Shown: positions 10,606 to 22,300 of the stretch, piece after piece
Layout: each line of letters begins with the position of its first letter
How positions within the stretch are numbered: position 1 is the first letter of the stretch
Source: Siphonodentalium dalli
Lineage: Eukaryota > Mollusca > Scaphopoda > Gadilida > Siphonodentaliidae
Assembly (NCBI GenBank): GCA_032622095.1
Contig: CP136068.1
Span: 134,111,989-134,175,988, forward strand
DNA length: 64,000 bases
Direction of reading: 5' to 3'
Notes under the pieces: model-generated
Seen by the model: the letters and a program-made list of their open reading frames with translations, nothing else
The model's database searches: none
Told to the model about the DNA's origin: nothing
Program-made: the position numbers and the translations under genes

Positions 10606-13258
10606 CTGTAATTTAGTGAGGTTGGGACCCGACTTTTGTTTCTCAATATCTCGGCAACTTATCCATAAGGGAGGGGCTCGGGAAATATCTAGTTACACAG
10701 AGGGAATGTTCCCCTTTTCGATGACATCAAAATTAACTCCCAGGTTCTTCCCACGGCGTGGAAATATCCCAGCGTTTCAAGTGATAAATTATGCAGATTC
10801 ATCAGATATTATCTATAACAGATGCACTCTGTAATTTAGTGAGGTTGGGACCCCGACTTTTGTTTCTCAATATATCGGCAACTTATCCAGAAGGGAGGGG
10901 CTCGGGAAATATCTAGTTACACAGAGGGAATGTTCCCCTTTCCGATGACATCAAAATTAATTCCCAGATTCTTCCCACAACGTGGAAATATCTCAGCGTT
11001 TCAAGTAATAAATTCGGCAGATTCAACAAACATATTCTGTAACAGATGCACTCTGTAAATTTAGTGAGGTTGTGACCCCAACTTTTGTTTCTTAATATGT
11101 CGGCAACTTATCCAGAAGGAAGGGGCTCGGGAAATATCTAGTTATACAGAGGGAATGTTCCCCTTTCCGATGGCATCAAAATTAATTCCCAGGTTCTGCC
11201 CACAGCGTGGAAATATCTCCGCGTTTCAAGTGATAAATTCGGCAGATTCATCGGATATTAACTATAACAGATGCACTCTGTAAATTTAGTGAGGTTGGGA
11301 CCCCGACTTTTGTTTCTTAATATCTCGGCAACTTATCCAGAAGGAAGGGGCTCGGGAGATATCTAGTTACACAGAGGGAATGTTCCCCTTTCCGATGGCA
11401 TCAAAATGAATTCCCAGGTTCTTACCACAGCGTGGAAATATCTCAGCGTTTCAAGTAATAAATTCGGCAGATTCAACAAACATATTCTGTAACAGATACA
11501 CTCAGTAAATTTAGTGAGGTTGGGACCCACGACTTTTGTTTCTTAATATCTCGACAACTTATCCATTAGGGAGGGGCTCGGGAAATATCTAGTTATACAG
11601 AGGGAATGTTCCCCTTTCCGATGACATAAAAATTAACTCCCATGTTCATCCCACATCGTGTAAATATCCCAGCGTTTCAAGTGATAAATTCGACAGATTC
11701 ATCAGATATTATCTATAACAGATGCACTCTGCAATTTAGTGAGGTTGGGACCTCGACTTTTGTTTCTTAATATCTTGGCAACTTATCCAGAAGGGAGGGG
11801 CTCGGGAAATATCTAGTTACACAGATGGAATGTTCCTCTTTTCGATGACATCAAAATTAACTCCCAGGTTCTTCCCACGGCGTGGAAATATCCCAGGGTT
11901 TCAAGTGATAAATTCTGCAGATTCATCAGATATTATCTATAACAGATGCACTCTGTAATTTAGTGAGGTTGGGACCCCGACTTTTGTTTCTCAATATATC
12001 GGCAACTTATCCAGAAGGGAGGGGCTCGGGAAATATCTAGTTACACAGAGGGAAAGTTCCCCTTTCCGATGACATCAAAATTAATTCCCAGATTCTGCCC
12101 ACAATGTGGAAATATCTCAGCGTTTCAAGTAATAAATTCGGCAGATTCAACAAACATATTCTGTAACAGATGCACTCTGTAAATTTAGTGAGGTTGTGAC
12201 CCCAACTTTTGTTTCTTAATATGTCAGCAACTTATCCAGAAGGGAGGGGCTCGGAAAATATCTAGTTATACAGAGGGAATGTTCCCCTTTCCGGTGGAAT
12301 CAAAATTAATTCCCAGGTTCTGCCCACAGCATGGAAATATCTCAGCGTTTCAAGTGATAAATTCGGCAGATTCATCGGATATTAACTATAACAGATGCAC
12401 TCTGTAAATTTAGTGAGGTTGGGACCTCGACTTTTGTTTCTTAATATCTCGGCAACTTATCCAGAATGGAGGGCTCAGGAAATATCTAGTTACACAGAGG
12501 GAATGTTCCTCTTTTCGATTACATCAAAATTAACTCCCAGGTTCTTCCCACGGCGTGGAAATATCTCAGCGTTTCAAGTAATAAATTCGGCAGATTCAAC
12601 AAACATATTCTGTAACAGATGCACTCTGTAAATTTAGTTAGGTTGGGGGCCCAACTTTTGTTTCTTAATATGTCGGCAACTTATCCAGAAGGGAGTGGCT
12701 CGGGAATTATCTAGTTATACAGAGGGAATGTTCCCCTTTCCGATAGCATCAAAATTAATTCCCAGGTTCTTACCACAGCGTGGAAATATCTCAGCGTTTC
12801 AAGTAATAAATTCGGCAGATTCAACAAACATATTCTGTAACAGATGCACTCAGTAAATTTATTGAGGTTGGGACCCCGACTTTTGTTTCTTAATATCTCG
12901 ACAACTTACCCATTAGGGAGGGGCTCGGAAATATCTAGTTATACAGAGGGAATGTTCCCCTTTCCGATGACATCAAAATTAACTCCCAGGTTCTTCCCAC
13001 AGCATGGAAATATCCCAGCGTTTCAAGTGATAAATTCAGCAGATTCATCAGATATTATCTATAATAGATGCACTCTGTAATTTAGTGAGGTTGGGACCCT
13101 GACTTTTGTTTCTTAATATTTCTGCAACTTATCCAGAAGGGAGGGACTTGGGAAATATCTAGTTATACAGAGGGAATGTTCCCCTTCCGATGACATCAAA
13201 ATTAACTCCCAGTTTCTTCCCACAGCGTGGAAATATCCCAGCGTCTCAAGTGATAAAT
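10606..13258 (+). repeat. 225-bp satellite array, about 12 monomers
   Basis: The landmark GTGAGGTTGGGACC recurs at about 10616, 10839, 11064 and 11289 and onward, a spacing of 224-225 bp. Monomers fall into subtypes, such as those with ACAAACATATTCTGTAACAG against ATCAGATATTATCTATAACA. The subtypes alternate, suggesting dimer-based amplification. Because 225 is divisible by three, the same 78-codon frame recurs in several monomers. This is a consequence of the period, not evidence for a protein. Confidence 0.9.
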
Positions 13259-13270
13259 TAATTCCCGGTT

Positions 13271-13750
13271 ACGCTTAGTTAGACTGATATGATGATTGCA
13301 GTTTGCAAACGGTTAACAGCTTTTAAATAGCATATATATTGGATATACATGTAATATACAACAATAAGTGTCGTATAACCAACAATGTATCATTGACTTC
13401 AGTTGCAATAAACTACAAATAAACAATGCATGCATGTTGCGGTCATTAGCTATATGTGACCATATATGACCCCTGTCAGTCTAGACTATCAGTACACTAT
13501 CAATAAACATCCATACCGCGCCCATAATCCCTTATACACAGTGTAATCGGGAGTGTATTGGGAATCACTCATACCAACAATGTTAATTGCCGCTGTCTGC
13601 CACAGAGGTGAAAGGTTATACCTGAGTGATTTCTGACTATCATTGTAAAGAAATTGTTTCTTAATTTTGTTAGCGTTTCTTTACAAACATATCAAGAATT
13701 TAATAGATAAATATACCATTTTGCGAGGTGAGGTTGGGCACCGGAGTTAT
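13271..13750 (+). repeat. Array-flanking direct repeat, copy 2
   Basis: A diverged second copy of 9908-10372. It interrupts the satellite-225 array, which resumes at about 13757. Confidence 0.8.
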
Positions 13751-13756
13751 TTCTGA

Positions 13757-14330
13757 TGTTAAATTTAGTGAGGTTGGGACCCCGACTTTTGTTTCTCAAT
13801 ATTTTGGCAACTTATCCAGAAGGGAGGGACTCGGGTGATATCTAGTTATACAGAGGGAATGTTCCTCTTTCCGATGACATCAAAATTAACTCCCAGGTTC
13901 TTACCACAGAGTGGAAATATCTCAGCGTTTCAAGTAATAAATTTGGCAGATTCAACAAACATATTCTGTAACATATATGCACTCAGTAAATTTAGTGAGG
14001 TTGGGACCCCAACTTTTGTTTCTTAATATGTCGGCAACTTATCCAGAAGGGAGGGGTTCAGGAAATATCTAGTTACACAGAGGGAATGCTCCTCTTTCCG
14101 GTGGCATCAAATTAATGCCAAGCTTCTGCCCACAGCGTGGAAATATTCCAGCGTTTCAAGTGATAAATTCGGCAGATTCATCGAATATTATCTATAGCAT
14201 ATGCACTCTGTAAATTTAGTGAGGTTGGGACCCCGTCTTTTGTTTCTTAATATCTCGGCAACTTCTCCAGAAGGGGGGGGGGCTCGGGAAATATCTAGTT
14301 ATACAGAGGGAATGTTCCCCTGTGCGATGG
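13757..14330 (+). repeat. Satellite-225, second block (about 2.6 monomers)
   Basis: Same unit as the main array, ending in a partial monomer near 14330. A further roughly 28-bp scrap (TTTAGTGAGGTTGGGACCCC) occurs at about 14862-14889. Confidence 0.85.
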
Positions 14331-14904
14331 CTATATTCTATTAAAGTCCTTGTACATGAAATGGACAAACGCTCTTTATCCATACCCCGCAATGCATTTA
14401 AACGAATGCTGTTTATTTGTCATGCTTAATCTTGATATATTGTAAAGGAAAGTTGTCAGCATAATGCAAACTTACAAACTTAAAAATTCACTCAGGTGCC
14501 TCACATCATCTCAGAAAATTGTATATTTACCTGTTGATATGTGGCGAAGAAACATTGATGTTCACGTTACCCGCTATTATATTAACCTCTCTATTTATAA
14601 TGAATATCTCAATGTGTATGGTAGTTAGATTACCTCATAAACAGAACATATGACCACACGATGAGGAAATTCAATTAACATGCATGTGATTTATAGATTT
14701 TAGATGATTTAAATTTTTTTTATTTAATTTAATTTAATTCAATTTAAACAAGTTTATAACATCAAACGACTGATGTAGCAAGTCTTACAAATGTCTACTT
14801 TTACAAGAGTCATGTCAAAACGTGATATATGGGTAATTTGCTGGCTATATTGGCTTAATTAATTTAGTGAGGTTGGGACCCCGACTTTCTTCTATAATCC
14901 AGGG
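14331..14904. other. Mostly unique sequence with an inverted flank copy (14489-14555)
   Basis: Contains a 65-bp reverse complement of 10311-10374 (CACTCAGGTGCCTCACATCA...), so the satellite block is bracketed by inverted repeats. An AT-rich tract lies at about 14709-14760. No gene is seen. Confidence 0.6.
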
Positions 14905-15859
14905 TATGCAGTTTAAAGCAGATGTACACGTAATGAACAAATTTTATGATGATAAGAATAAAGGTACGACCTGTAGCCCGTGCTAAAGGATTTAGTCATG
15001 CAAAGAGTAAAATCCAAGATAGCTGCTGGCGGCCATGTTTTTTGGCCGAATGACCCTAAAATTACTCGTTCCCATCTACATGTCAAAATTAACATCCATG
15101 ACAAATTTCATGATGATCAGGCAAAGAGTATGACCTGTGGCCCGTGCTAATGGATTAAATTTTGAAATCAAAGATGGCCCTGCACTGGTGGCCATGTTTT
15201 TTGTCCTAATGACCCCAAAATGACTCGTTCCTATCTACATTCCAATTTCATGATGATCAGACTAAAGGTACGACCTGTAACCCGTGCTAAAGGATTTAGT
15301 CATACAAAGAGTAAAATCCAAGATGGCTGCTGGTGGTCATATTTTTTGGCCGAATGACCCAAAAATGACTCGTTCCCATCTACGTGTCATTGTTAAAATC
15401 CAAGACAAATTTTATGATGATCCGACCAAAGGTACGACCTGAAGCCTGTGTCAAAGGATTTAGTCATGCAAAGAGTAAAATCTAAGATGGCTGCCGGCGG
15501 TCATGTTTTTTGGCCAAATGACCCCAAAATTACTCTTTCCCATCTACATGTCAATATTAACATCCATGACAAATTTCATGACAATAAGATGAACAGTACG
15601 GCCTGTAGCCCGTGCTAATGGATTGAATTTTAAAATACAAGATGGCCGCTGGTGGCCATGTTTTTTTCCGAATGACCCCAAAATGACTTGTTCCCATCTA
15701 CATGTCAACATCCATGACAAATTTCATAATAATCGGACCAAAGGTACGAACTGTAGCCCGTGCTAAAGGAAATTGTTGACGAATCACGCCCACACACACA
15801 CGCACGACGGATACCAAGCCATGGCAATAGCTCAAACCTTACAAAGTAAAGTTGAGCTA
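14905..15859 (+). mobile_element. Family A element, 5'-truncated, with 3' stem-loop
   Basis: About six family A units are followed by a (CA)-rich/GACGG spacer, the sequence ACCAAGCCATGGCAATAGCT and the terminal stem-loop 15828-15859 ending GTTGAGCTA. No left end is found. Confidence 0.75.
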
Positions 15860-16247
15860 ATAATTAAATATATTTACATAGCCTGTCTGTGTTACACTAA
15901 ATCCTGTTTGGTGATTGTCAACTGTCAATTGGATCACACACTTTCCCAATAACACAAAGAATGTAACACGAACATGACGTCACAAATTGGCTACCTAATC
16001 TGACCTAATCCCTAAAAGTGGTCAGCAGAATAATGAGGCATGCTTTTCGAAGTTAAGCCAATTTGCATCTGAAGCCAGCTATTTGTATCAATCACATTAT
16101 TGTCACAAAGTGCTTGAAAATCTTATGTTGGGCTGACTTAATGCATTGCGTGGGCTAGTACACAAATTCTCGGCAGATTTTGTGAAAATTAATAAGAATA
16201 CACTCACCTTTTTATGGGAATAAATCATCAAAAAACTATATAAATAT
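15860..16247. other. No gene recognised
   Basis: Apparently unique sequence; nothing supportable was seen. Confidence 0.45.
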
Positions 16248-16383
16248 AAGAAATGAATGTAGTGGGTGTGTGTGTTATTGTGGGATATGTCGCTGTGTTC
16301 ATAGGGGGAACACATTCACAATATACCTTAACAACCACAGCGCAGTATCCCCCAATAACACACACCCACTACATTCATTTCTT
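16248..16383. repeat. Foldback hairpin, arms about 50 bp
   Basis: The left arm starts AAGAAATGAATGTAGTGGG and the right arm ends CCCACTACATTCATTTCTT, with GTGTGTGTTATTG/CAATAACACACAC inside. The loop is about 35-40 bp. It is probably a MITE. No target duplication is certain. Confidence 0.7.
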
Positions 16384-16923
16384 AAATAACGTCAAGACAT
16401 CGCATAAGGGGGCAGCCAGGCATTGAATGAGTTAACAAACCTGTTCCGTTGATTACAAGTCGAACTGGTATCTGAGCTGTTCCAAAAGCAGTATTATATC
16501 CTGGCTCAGTGAAATAGTAATGAAGGTTGTTTCCATCTTGTCAATATGAATGCACGACGTCCAGTGCTGCACAGGAATTCCTTGGACCTGAAAAGTATAT
16601 ATTAACCTTTACTTTACTGAATGCAGCTATAAAGGTATACATTGGAATAAGTCTATTATTCATTTGGAGGGATATTCATGAAAAATGGGCAGACGACAGA
16701 TACACGAGTGGATAATACAACTGCAGAAGAATTCCTTTTCATTGGTGGGAAATGTTTTGATAATAAGTCCAATAAATGGCCTATTGTTTAACTTATTATC
16801 AGAACATTTCATAAGGGAGATACTCGGCAATGACTATTTAGTAAAGAAAGTGTTAAAGACATATTATGCACCTATTTCAGTTTTCACTTACTGAAGGTGA
16901 TTTTACTATTCAGCCACCACACC
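16384..16923. other. No gene recognised
   Basis: Unique AT-rich sequence with only short open frames (69 codons or fewer), none recognisable. Confidence 0.45.
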
Positions 16924-17137
16924 TACAGTAATGCTCTAATTAATCGACTCCTTAACCACAGCAGAATTATGGGTAACTTTTCAGGATTTAGTTGGAAATA
17001 TGGCTTGTTGCCATTCATCAGAAAGCTCTTGGCCAAGAGCTTTCCGATTAATGGCAACAAGACATATTTCCGACTAAATCCTGAAAAGTTACCCATAATT
17101 CTGCTGTGGGGAGTCGATTATTTAGAGCATTACTGTA
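16924..17137. mobile_element. Mariner-like palindromic MITE flanked by TA
   Basis: A near-perfect palindrome of about 214 bp. The left end is TA-CAGTAATGCTCTAAT and the right end is AGAGCATTACTG-TA. The arms are about 105 bp and meet around CTCTTGGCCAAGAG at about 17028-17041. TA flanks and a CAGT terminus fit a Tc1/mariner-superfamily MITE, although the family assignment rests on those two short signals. A related left half lies at 49333. Confidence 0.75.
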
Positions 17138-17266
17138 TTTGAATAATGTATCAGTCAAGTATTATAGCTGAAAAATTCAACATTGGTTTTACCTTTACTA
17201 AAACATAACATCTGACTTGCATAATAATGTAAATGAACAAGCCTGCAAATAGTGTGTCTGTCATTT

Positions 17267-17345
17267 GCAGAATGAGGTCCACAGAGTGTAAATTTAGTGA
17301 TGCTATCCCACATCCCAAATTCACCCTCTGGGAACCTCATTCTGC
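17267..17345. repeat. Family E foldback copy 3
   Basis: GCAGAATGAGGTCC (left) pairs with GGGAACCTCATTCTGC (right) around GATGCTATCCC. The downstream 110 bp (tcaactcctatgg...) match the flanks of the 1.1 and 61.9 kb copies. Confidence 0.65.
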
Positions 17346-17495
17346 TGAGGTCTCAACTCCTATGGCCCATGGGAGACCTGAGGATCAGATTGAAGTTCCC
17401 CAGTTGAAGTTGGTGATATTCACACATTAGTCACCTCGATTATGCATTTTATCTTCTCTAATTTTATGGGATATAGAATCTTCCCAGAAGAGAAC

Positions 17496-19350
17496 AAGAG
17501 CATCGTAACAAATTTCATGACGATCTGACCAAAGCTACAACCTGTAGGCCGCGCCAGAGGATTTAGTCATGCAAAGAGTTAAATCCAAGATGGCTTCTGG
17601 TGACCATTTTTTTTGGCCGAATGACCCCCAAAATGACTCGTTCCCATCTACATGTCAATATTAATATCCATGACAAATTTCATGATGATCAGACAAACGG
17701 TACGACCTGTAGCCTGTGCTAATGGATTGAATATTGAAATCCAAGACGGCCACTGGCGGCCATGTTTTTTTCCCGAATGAACCCAAAATGACTCGTTCCC
17801 ATCTACATTTCAATGTCAACAGCTATGACACATTTTATGATGACCCGACCAAGGGTACGACCTGTAGGTCGTACCAAAGAATTTAGTCATGAAAAGAGTA
17901 AATGTAAGATGGCGGCCGACAGCCATGTTTTTTGGCCGAATGACCCCAAAATTACTCGTTCCCATCTACATGTCAATGTTAACATTCAAGACAAATTTCA
18001 TGATGATCAGACCAAAGGTACCTGTAGCCCGTGCTACTGGATTGAATTTTGAAATCCAAGATGGCCACTGGCGGCCATGTTGTTTGTCCGAATGACCCCA
18101 AAACGACTCGTTCCCATCTGCATTCCAATTTCAACAGCCATGACAAATTTCATGATGATCAGACTAAATGTACGACCTGTAGCCCGTGCTAAAGGAGTTA
18201 GTCATACAAAGAGTACAATCCAAAATGGCTGCTGGCGGCCATGTTTTTTTGCCGAATGACCCCAAAATGACTCGTTCCCATCTACATGTCATTGTTAACA
18301 TCCATGAAAAAATTTATGATGATCCGACCAAAGGTACGTCTACGACCTGTAGGCCGTGCCAAAAAATTTAGTCATGCAAAGAGTAAAATCTAAGATGGCT
18401 GCCGGCGCGGTGGCCATGTTTTTGGGGCGAACAACCCCAAAATTACTCGTTCCCATCTACATGTCAATATTAACATCAAAGACAAATTTCATGATGATCA
18501 GACGAACAGTACGACCTGTAGCCCGTGCTAATGGATTGAATATTGAAATCCAAGATGGCCACTGGCGGCCATGTTTTTTTCCTGAATGAACACAAAATGA
18601 CTCGTTCCCATCAACATGTCAATGTCAACAGCCATGACAAATTTCATGATGATCAGAATGAAAGTGTCAATGACACTGTAGCTCAACTTAGGTAGGGGAA
18701 TAATTTAATGGTTTACAGTAAATGGAGAAATAGGAAAGATGCTGATTGAAATGTCTTACCTGTGCCAAAGGATTTAGTCATGCAAATAGTAAAATCCAAG
18801 ATGGCTGCTGCCGAATGACCCCAAAAGAACTTGTTCCCATCTACATGTCATTATTAACATCCATGACAAATTTTATGAAGATCCGACCAAAGCTACAACC
18901 TGTAGCCTACTCCAAAGGATTTAGTCATGCAAAGAGTAAAATCCAAGATGGTTGCTGGCGGCCATGTTTTTTTGCCGAACGACCCCAAAATGACTTGTTC
19001 CGATCTACATGTCAATATTATCATCCATGACAAATTTCATGATTATCAGACGAATAGTATGACATGTAGCCCGCCCGCGTCAATGGATTTAATTTTGAAA
19101 TCCAAGATGGGCCACCAGCGGCCATGTTTTTTGGCCGAATGACCCATCTACATGTCAATGTCAACATTCATGATAAATTGCATAAAGATCAGACAAAAGG
19201 TACGACATGTAGCCCGCGCCAAAGGATTTAGTCATGCAAAGAGTAAAATCCAAGATGGCTGCTGGTGGCCATGTTTTTTGGCTGAACGACCCCAAAATAA
19301 CTAGATGTCATTGTTAACATCCATGACAAATTTCATGAAGATCTGACCAA
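17496..19350 (+). repeat. Family A array, plus orientation
   Basis: About eleven units of roughly 157 bp follow unique sequence. Two unit types alternate (one with AAAGGATTTAGTCATGCAAAG, one with AATGGATTGAATTTTGAAAT), so the true repeat may be a roughly 310-bp dimer. The array is interrupted at 18661 by a new 5' end. Confidence 0.85.
18661..18765 (+). mobile_element. Family A 5' end nested inside a family A array
   Basis: AGTGTCAATGACACT (18663-18677) and TAGCTCAACTT (18679-18689) interrupt a family A unit after GATGATCAGAA. This marks the start of an element inserted into, or recombined within, an older array. Confidence 0.75.
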
Positions 19351-22300
19351 AGCTAAAGATCGAACACATATGCACATGGCATACTGTTGTAAAATGCTCA
19401 TTTGTGTTCTATATTATCCAATACATATCGTTGTATATGTGAACAAAGACAGCACTTTATTTGATGTATCTGTCATATATATGTTATATTATTGAATAAA
19501 TATATGCCACTACTCACGTTTTATTGAACATATACATGACATAGACTTTTATACAGGCACTGGATGTTCGATGTTGTAAACATATATGTGGTATTTTACA
19601 ACACAAATGTGCATGTTACAACACCAGTGTGCATATGTGTTCGATCTTTAGCTTTGGTCAGATCTTCATGAAATTTGTCATGAATATTGACATTGACATG
19701 TAGATGGGAACGTGTCATTTTGGGGTCATTTGGCCAAAAAACATGGCCGCCAGCAGCCATCTTGGATTTTACTCTTTGCATGACTAAATCGTTTAGCACG
19801 GGCTACAGGTCGTACCTTTGGTCGGAACTTCATGAAATTTGTCATTGATATTAGAAATGACATGTATATGGGACGAGTCATTTTGGGGTTATTTGGCCGA
19901 AAAACATGGCCGCCAGCAGCCATCTTGGATTTTACTCTTTGCATTACTAAATCCTTTGGCGCGGGCTACAGGTTGTACCTTTGGTCTAATCTTTATGAAA
20001 TTTGTCATGGATATTGACATTGACATGTAGATGGGAACGAGTCATTTGGGGTCATTTGGCCAAAAAACATGGCCGCTGGCGGTCATCTCGGATTTAAAAA
20101 TTTAAGCCATTGGCGCGGGCTACAGGTCGTACTGTTCGTCTGATCATGAAATGTGTTATGGATGTTAACAATGACATGTAGATGGGAACGAGCCATTTTA
20201 GGGTTTTTTCGGCATTAAAGCATGGCTGCCAATGGCCATGTTGGATTTTACTTTTTGCATGACTAAAGCTATCAAATATTTTTGAATATAGCCGCCAGCA
20301 ACCATCTTAGATTTTACTTTTATATACATACCGGTATATCTCTCCATGTTGATAACCTAGTATTAGACATTCAATTTTCCACATTCCTAATCGCTCCATT
20401 GACTGTAACACATTAAATTATTCCCTGAAGATCTGACCAAAGGAACGACCTGTAGCCCGTGCCAAAGGATTTAGTAATGTAAAGAGTAAAATTCAAGATG
20501 GTTGCTGGCGGCCATGTTTTTTGGCCGAATGACCCCAAAATGACTCGTTCACATCTACATGTCATTGTTAACATCCGTGACAAATTTCATGAAGATCCGA
20601 CCAAAGGTATGACCTGTAGCCCGTGCTAAACGATTTAGTCATGCAAAGAGTAAAATTCAAGATGGTTGCTGGCGGCCATGTTTTTTGGCCGAATGACCCC
20701 AAAATGACTCGTTCACATCTACATGTCATTGTTAACATCCGTGCCAAATTTCATGGAGATCCGACCAAAGGTATGACCTGTAGCCCGTGCTAAACGATTT
20801 AGTCATGCAAAGAGTAAAATTCAAGATGGCTGCTGGCGGCCATGTTTTTTGGCGGAATGACCCCAAAATTACTCGTTCCATCTAGATGTCATTGTTAACA
20901 TCCATGACAAATTTCATGAAGATCTGACCAAAGCTAAAGATCGAACACATATGCACACATCATGCTGTTGTAAAATGCTCATTTATGTTCTATATTATCC
21001 AATACATATGGTTGTATATGTGAACAAAGACAGCACTTTATTTGATGTATGTGTCATATATATGTTATATTATTGAATAAATATATGCCACTACTCACTT
21101 TTTATTGAACATATACATGACATTGACTTTTATACAGGCACTGGATGTTCGATGTTGTAAACATATATGTGGTATTTTACAACACAAATGTGCATGTTAC
21201 AACACCAGTGTGCATATGTGTTCGATCTTTAGCTTTGGTCAGATCTTCATGAAATTTGTCATGAATATTGACATTGACATGTAGATGGGAACGAGTCATT
21301 TTGGGGTCATTTGGCCAAAAAACATGGCCACCAGCAGCCATCTTGGATTTTACTCTTTGCATGACTAAATCCTTTGGCGCGGGCTACAGGTTGTACCTTT
21401 GGTCTAATCTTTATGAAATTTGTCATGGATATTGACATTGACATGTAGATGGGAACGAGTCATTTGGGGTCATTTGGCCAAAAAACATGGCCGCTGGCGG
21501 TCATCTCGGATTAAAAAATTTAAGCCATTGGCGCGGGCTACAGGTCGTACTGTTCGTCTGATCATGAAATGTGTTATGGATGTTAACAATGACATGTAGA
21601 TGGGAACGAGCCATTTTAGGGTTTTTCGGCATTAAAGCATGGCTGCCAATGGCCATGTTGGATTTTACTTTTTGCATGACTAAAGCTATCAAATATTTTT
21701 AAATATAGCCGCCAGCAACCATCTTAGATTTTACTTTTATATACATACCGGTATATCTCTCCATGTTGATAACCTAGTATTAGACATTCAATTTTCCACA
21801 TTCCTAATCGCTCCATTGACTGTAACACATTAAATTATTCCCTGAAGATCTGACCAAAGGTACGACCTGTAGCCCGTGCCAAAGGATTTAGTAATGTAAA
21901 GAGTAAAATTCAAGATGGTTGCTGGGGGCCATGTTTTTTGGCCGAATGACCCCAAAATGACTCATTCACATCTACGTGTCATTGTTAACATATGTGACAA
22001 ATTTCATGAAGATCCGACCAAAGGTACGACCTGTAGCCCGTGCTAAACGATTTAGTCATGCAAAGAGTAAAATTCAAGATGGCTGCTGGCGGCCATGTTT
22101 TTTGGTGGAATGACCCCAAAATTACTCGTTCCCATCTAGATGTCATTGTTAACATCCATGACAAATTTCATGAAGATCTGACCAAAGCTAAAGATCGAAC
22201 ACATATGCACACGGCATGCTGTTGTAAAATGCTCATTTATGTTCTATATTATCCAATACATATGGTTGTATATGTGAACAAAGACAGCACTTTATTTTAT

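Noticed and set aside
12395-13080. Recurrent 78-codon ORFs in the 225-bp satellite
   Set aside because: The period is divisible by three, so any open monomer repeats its frame. Neighbouring monomers carry stops and indels, and no start context or domain is conserved.
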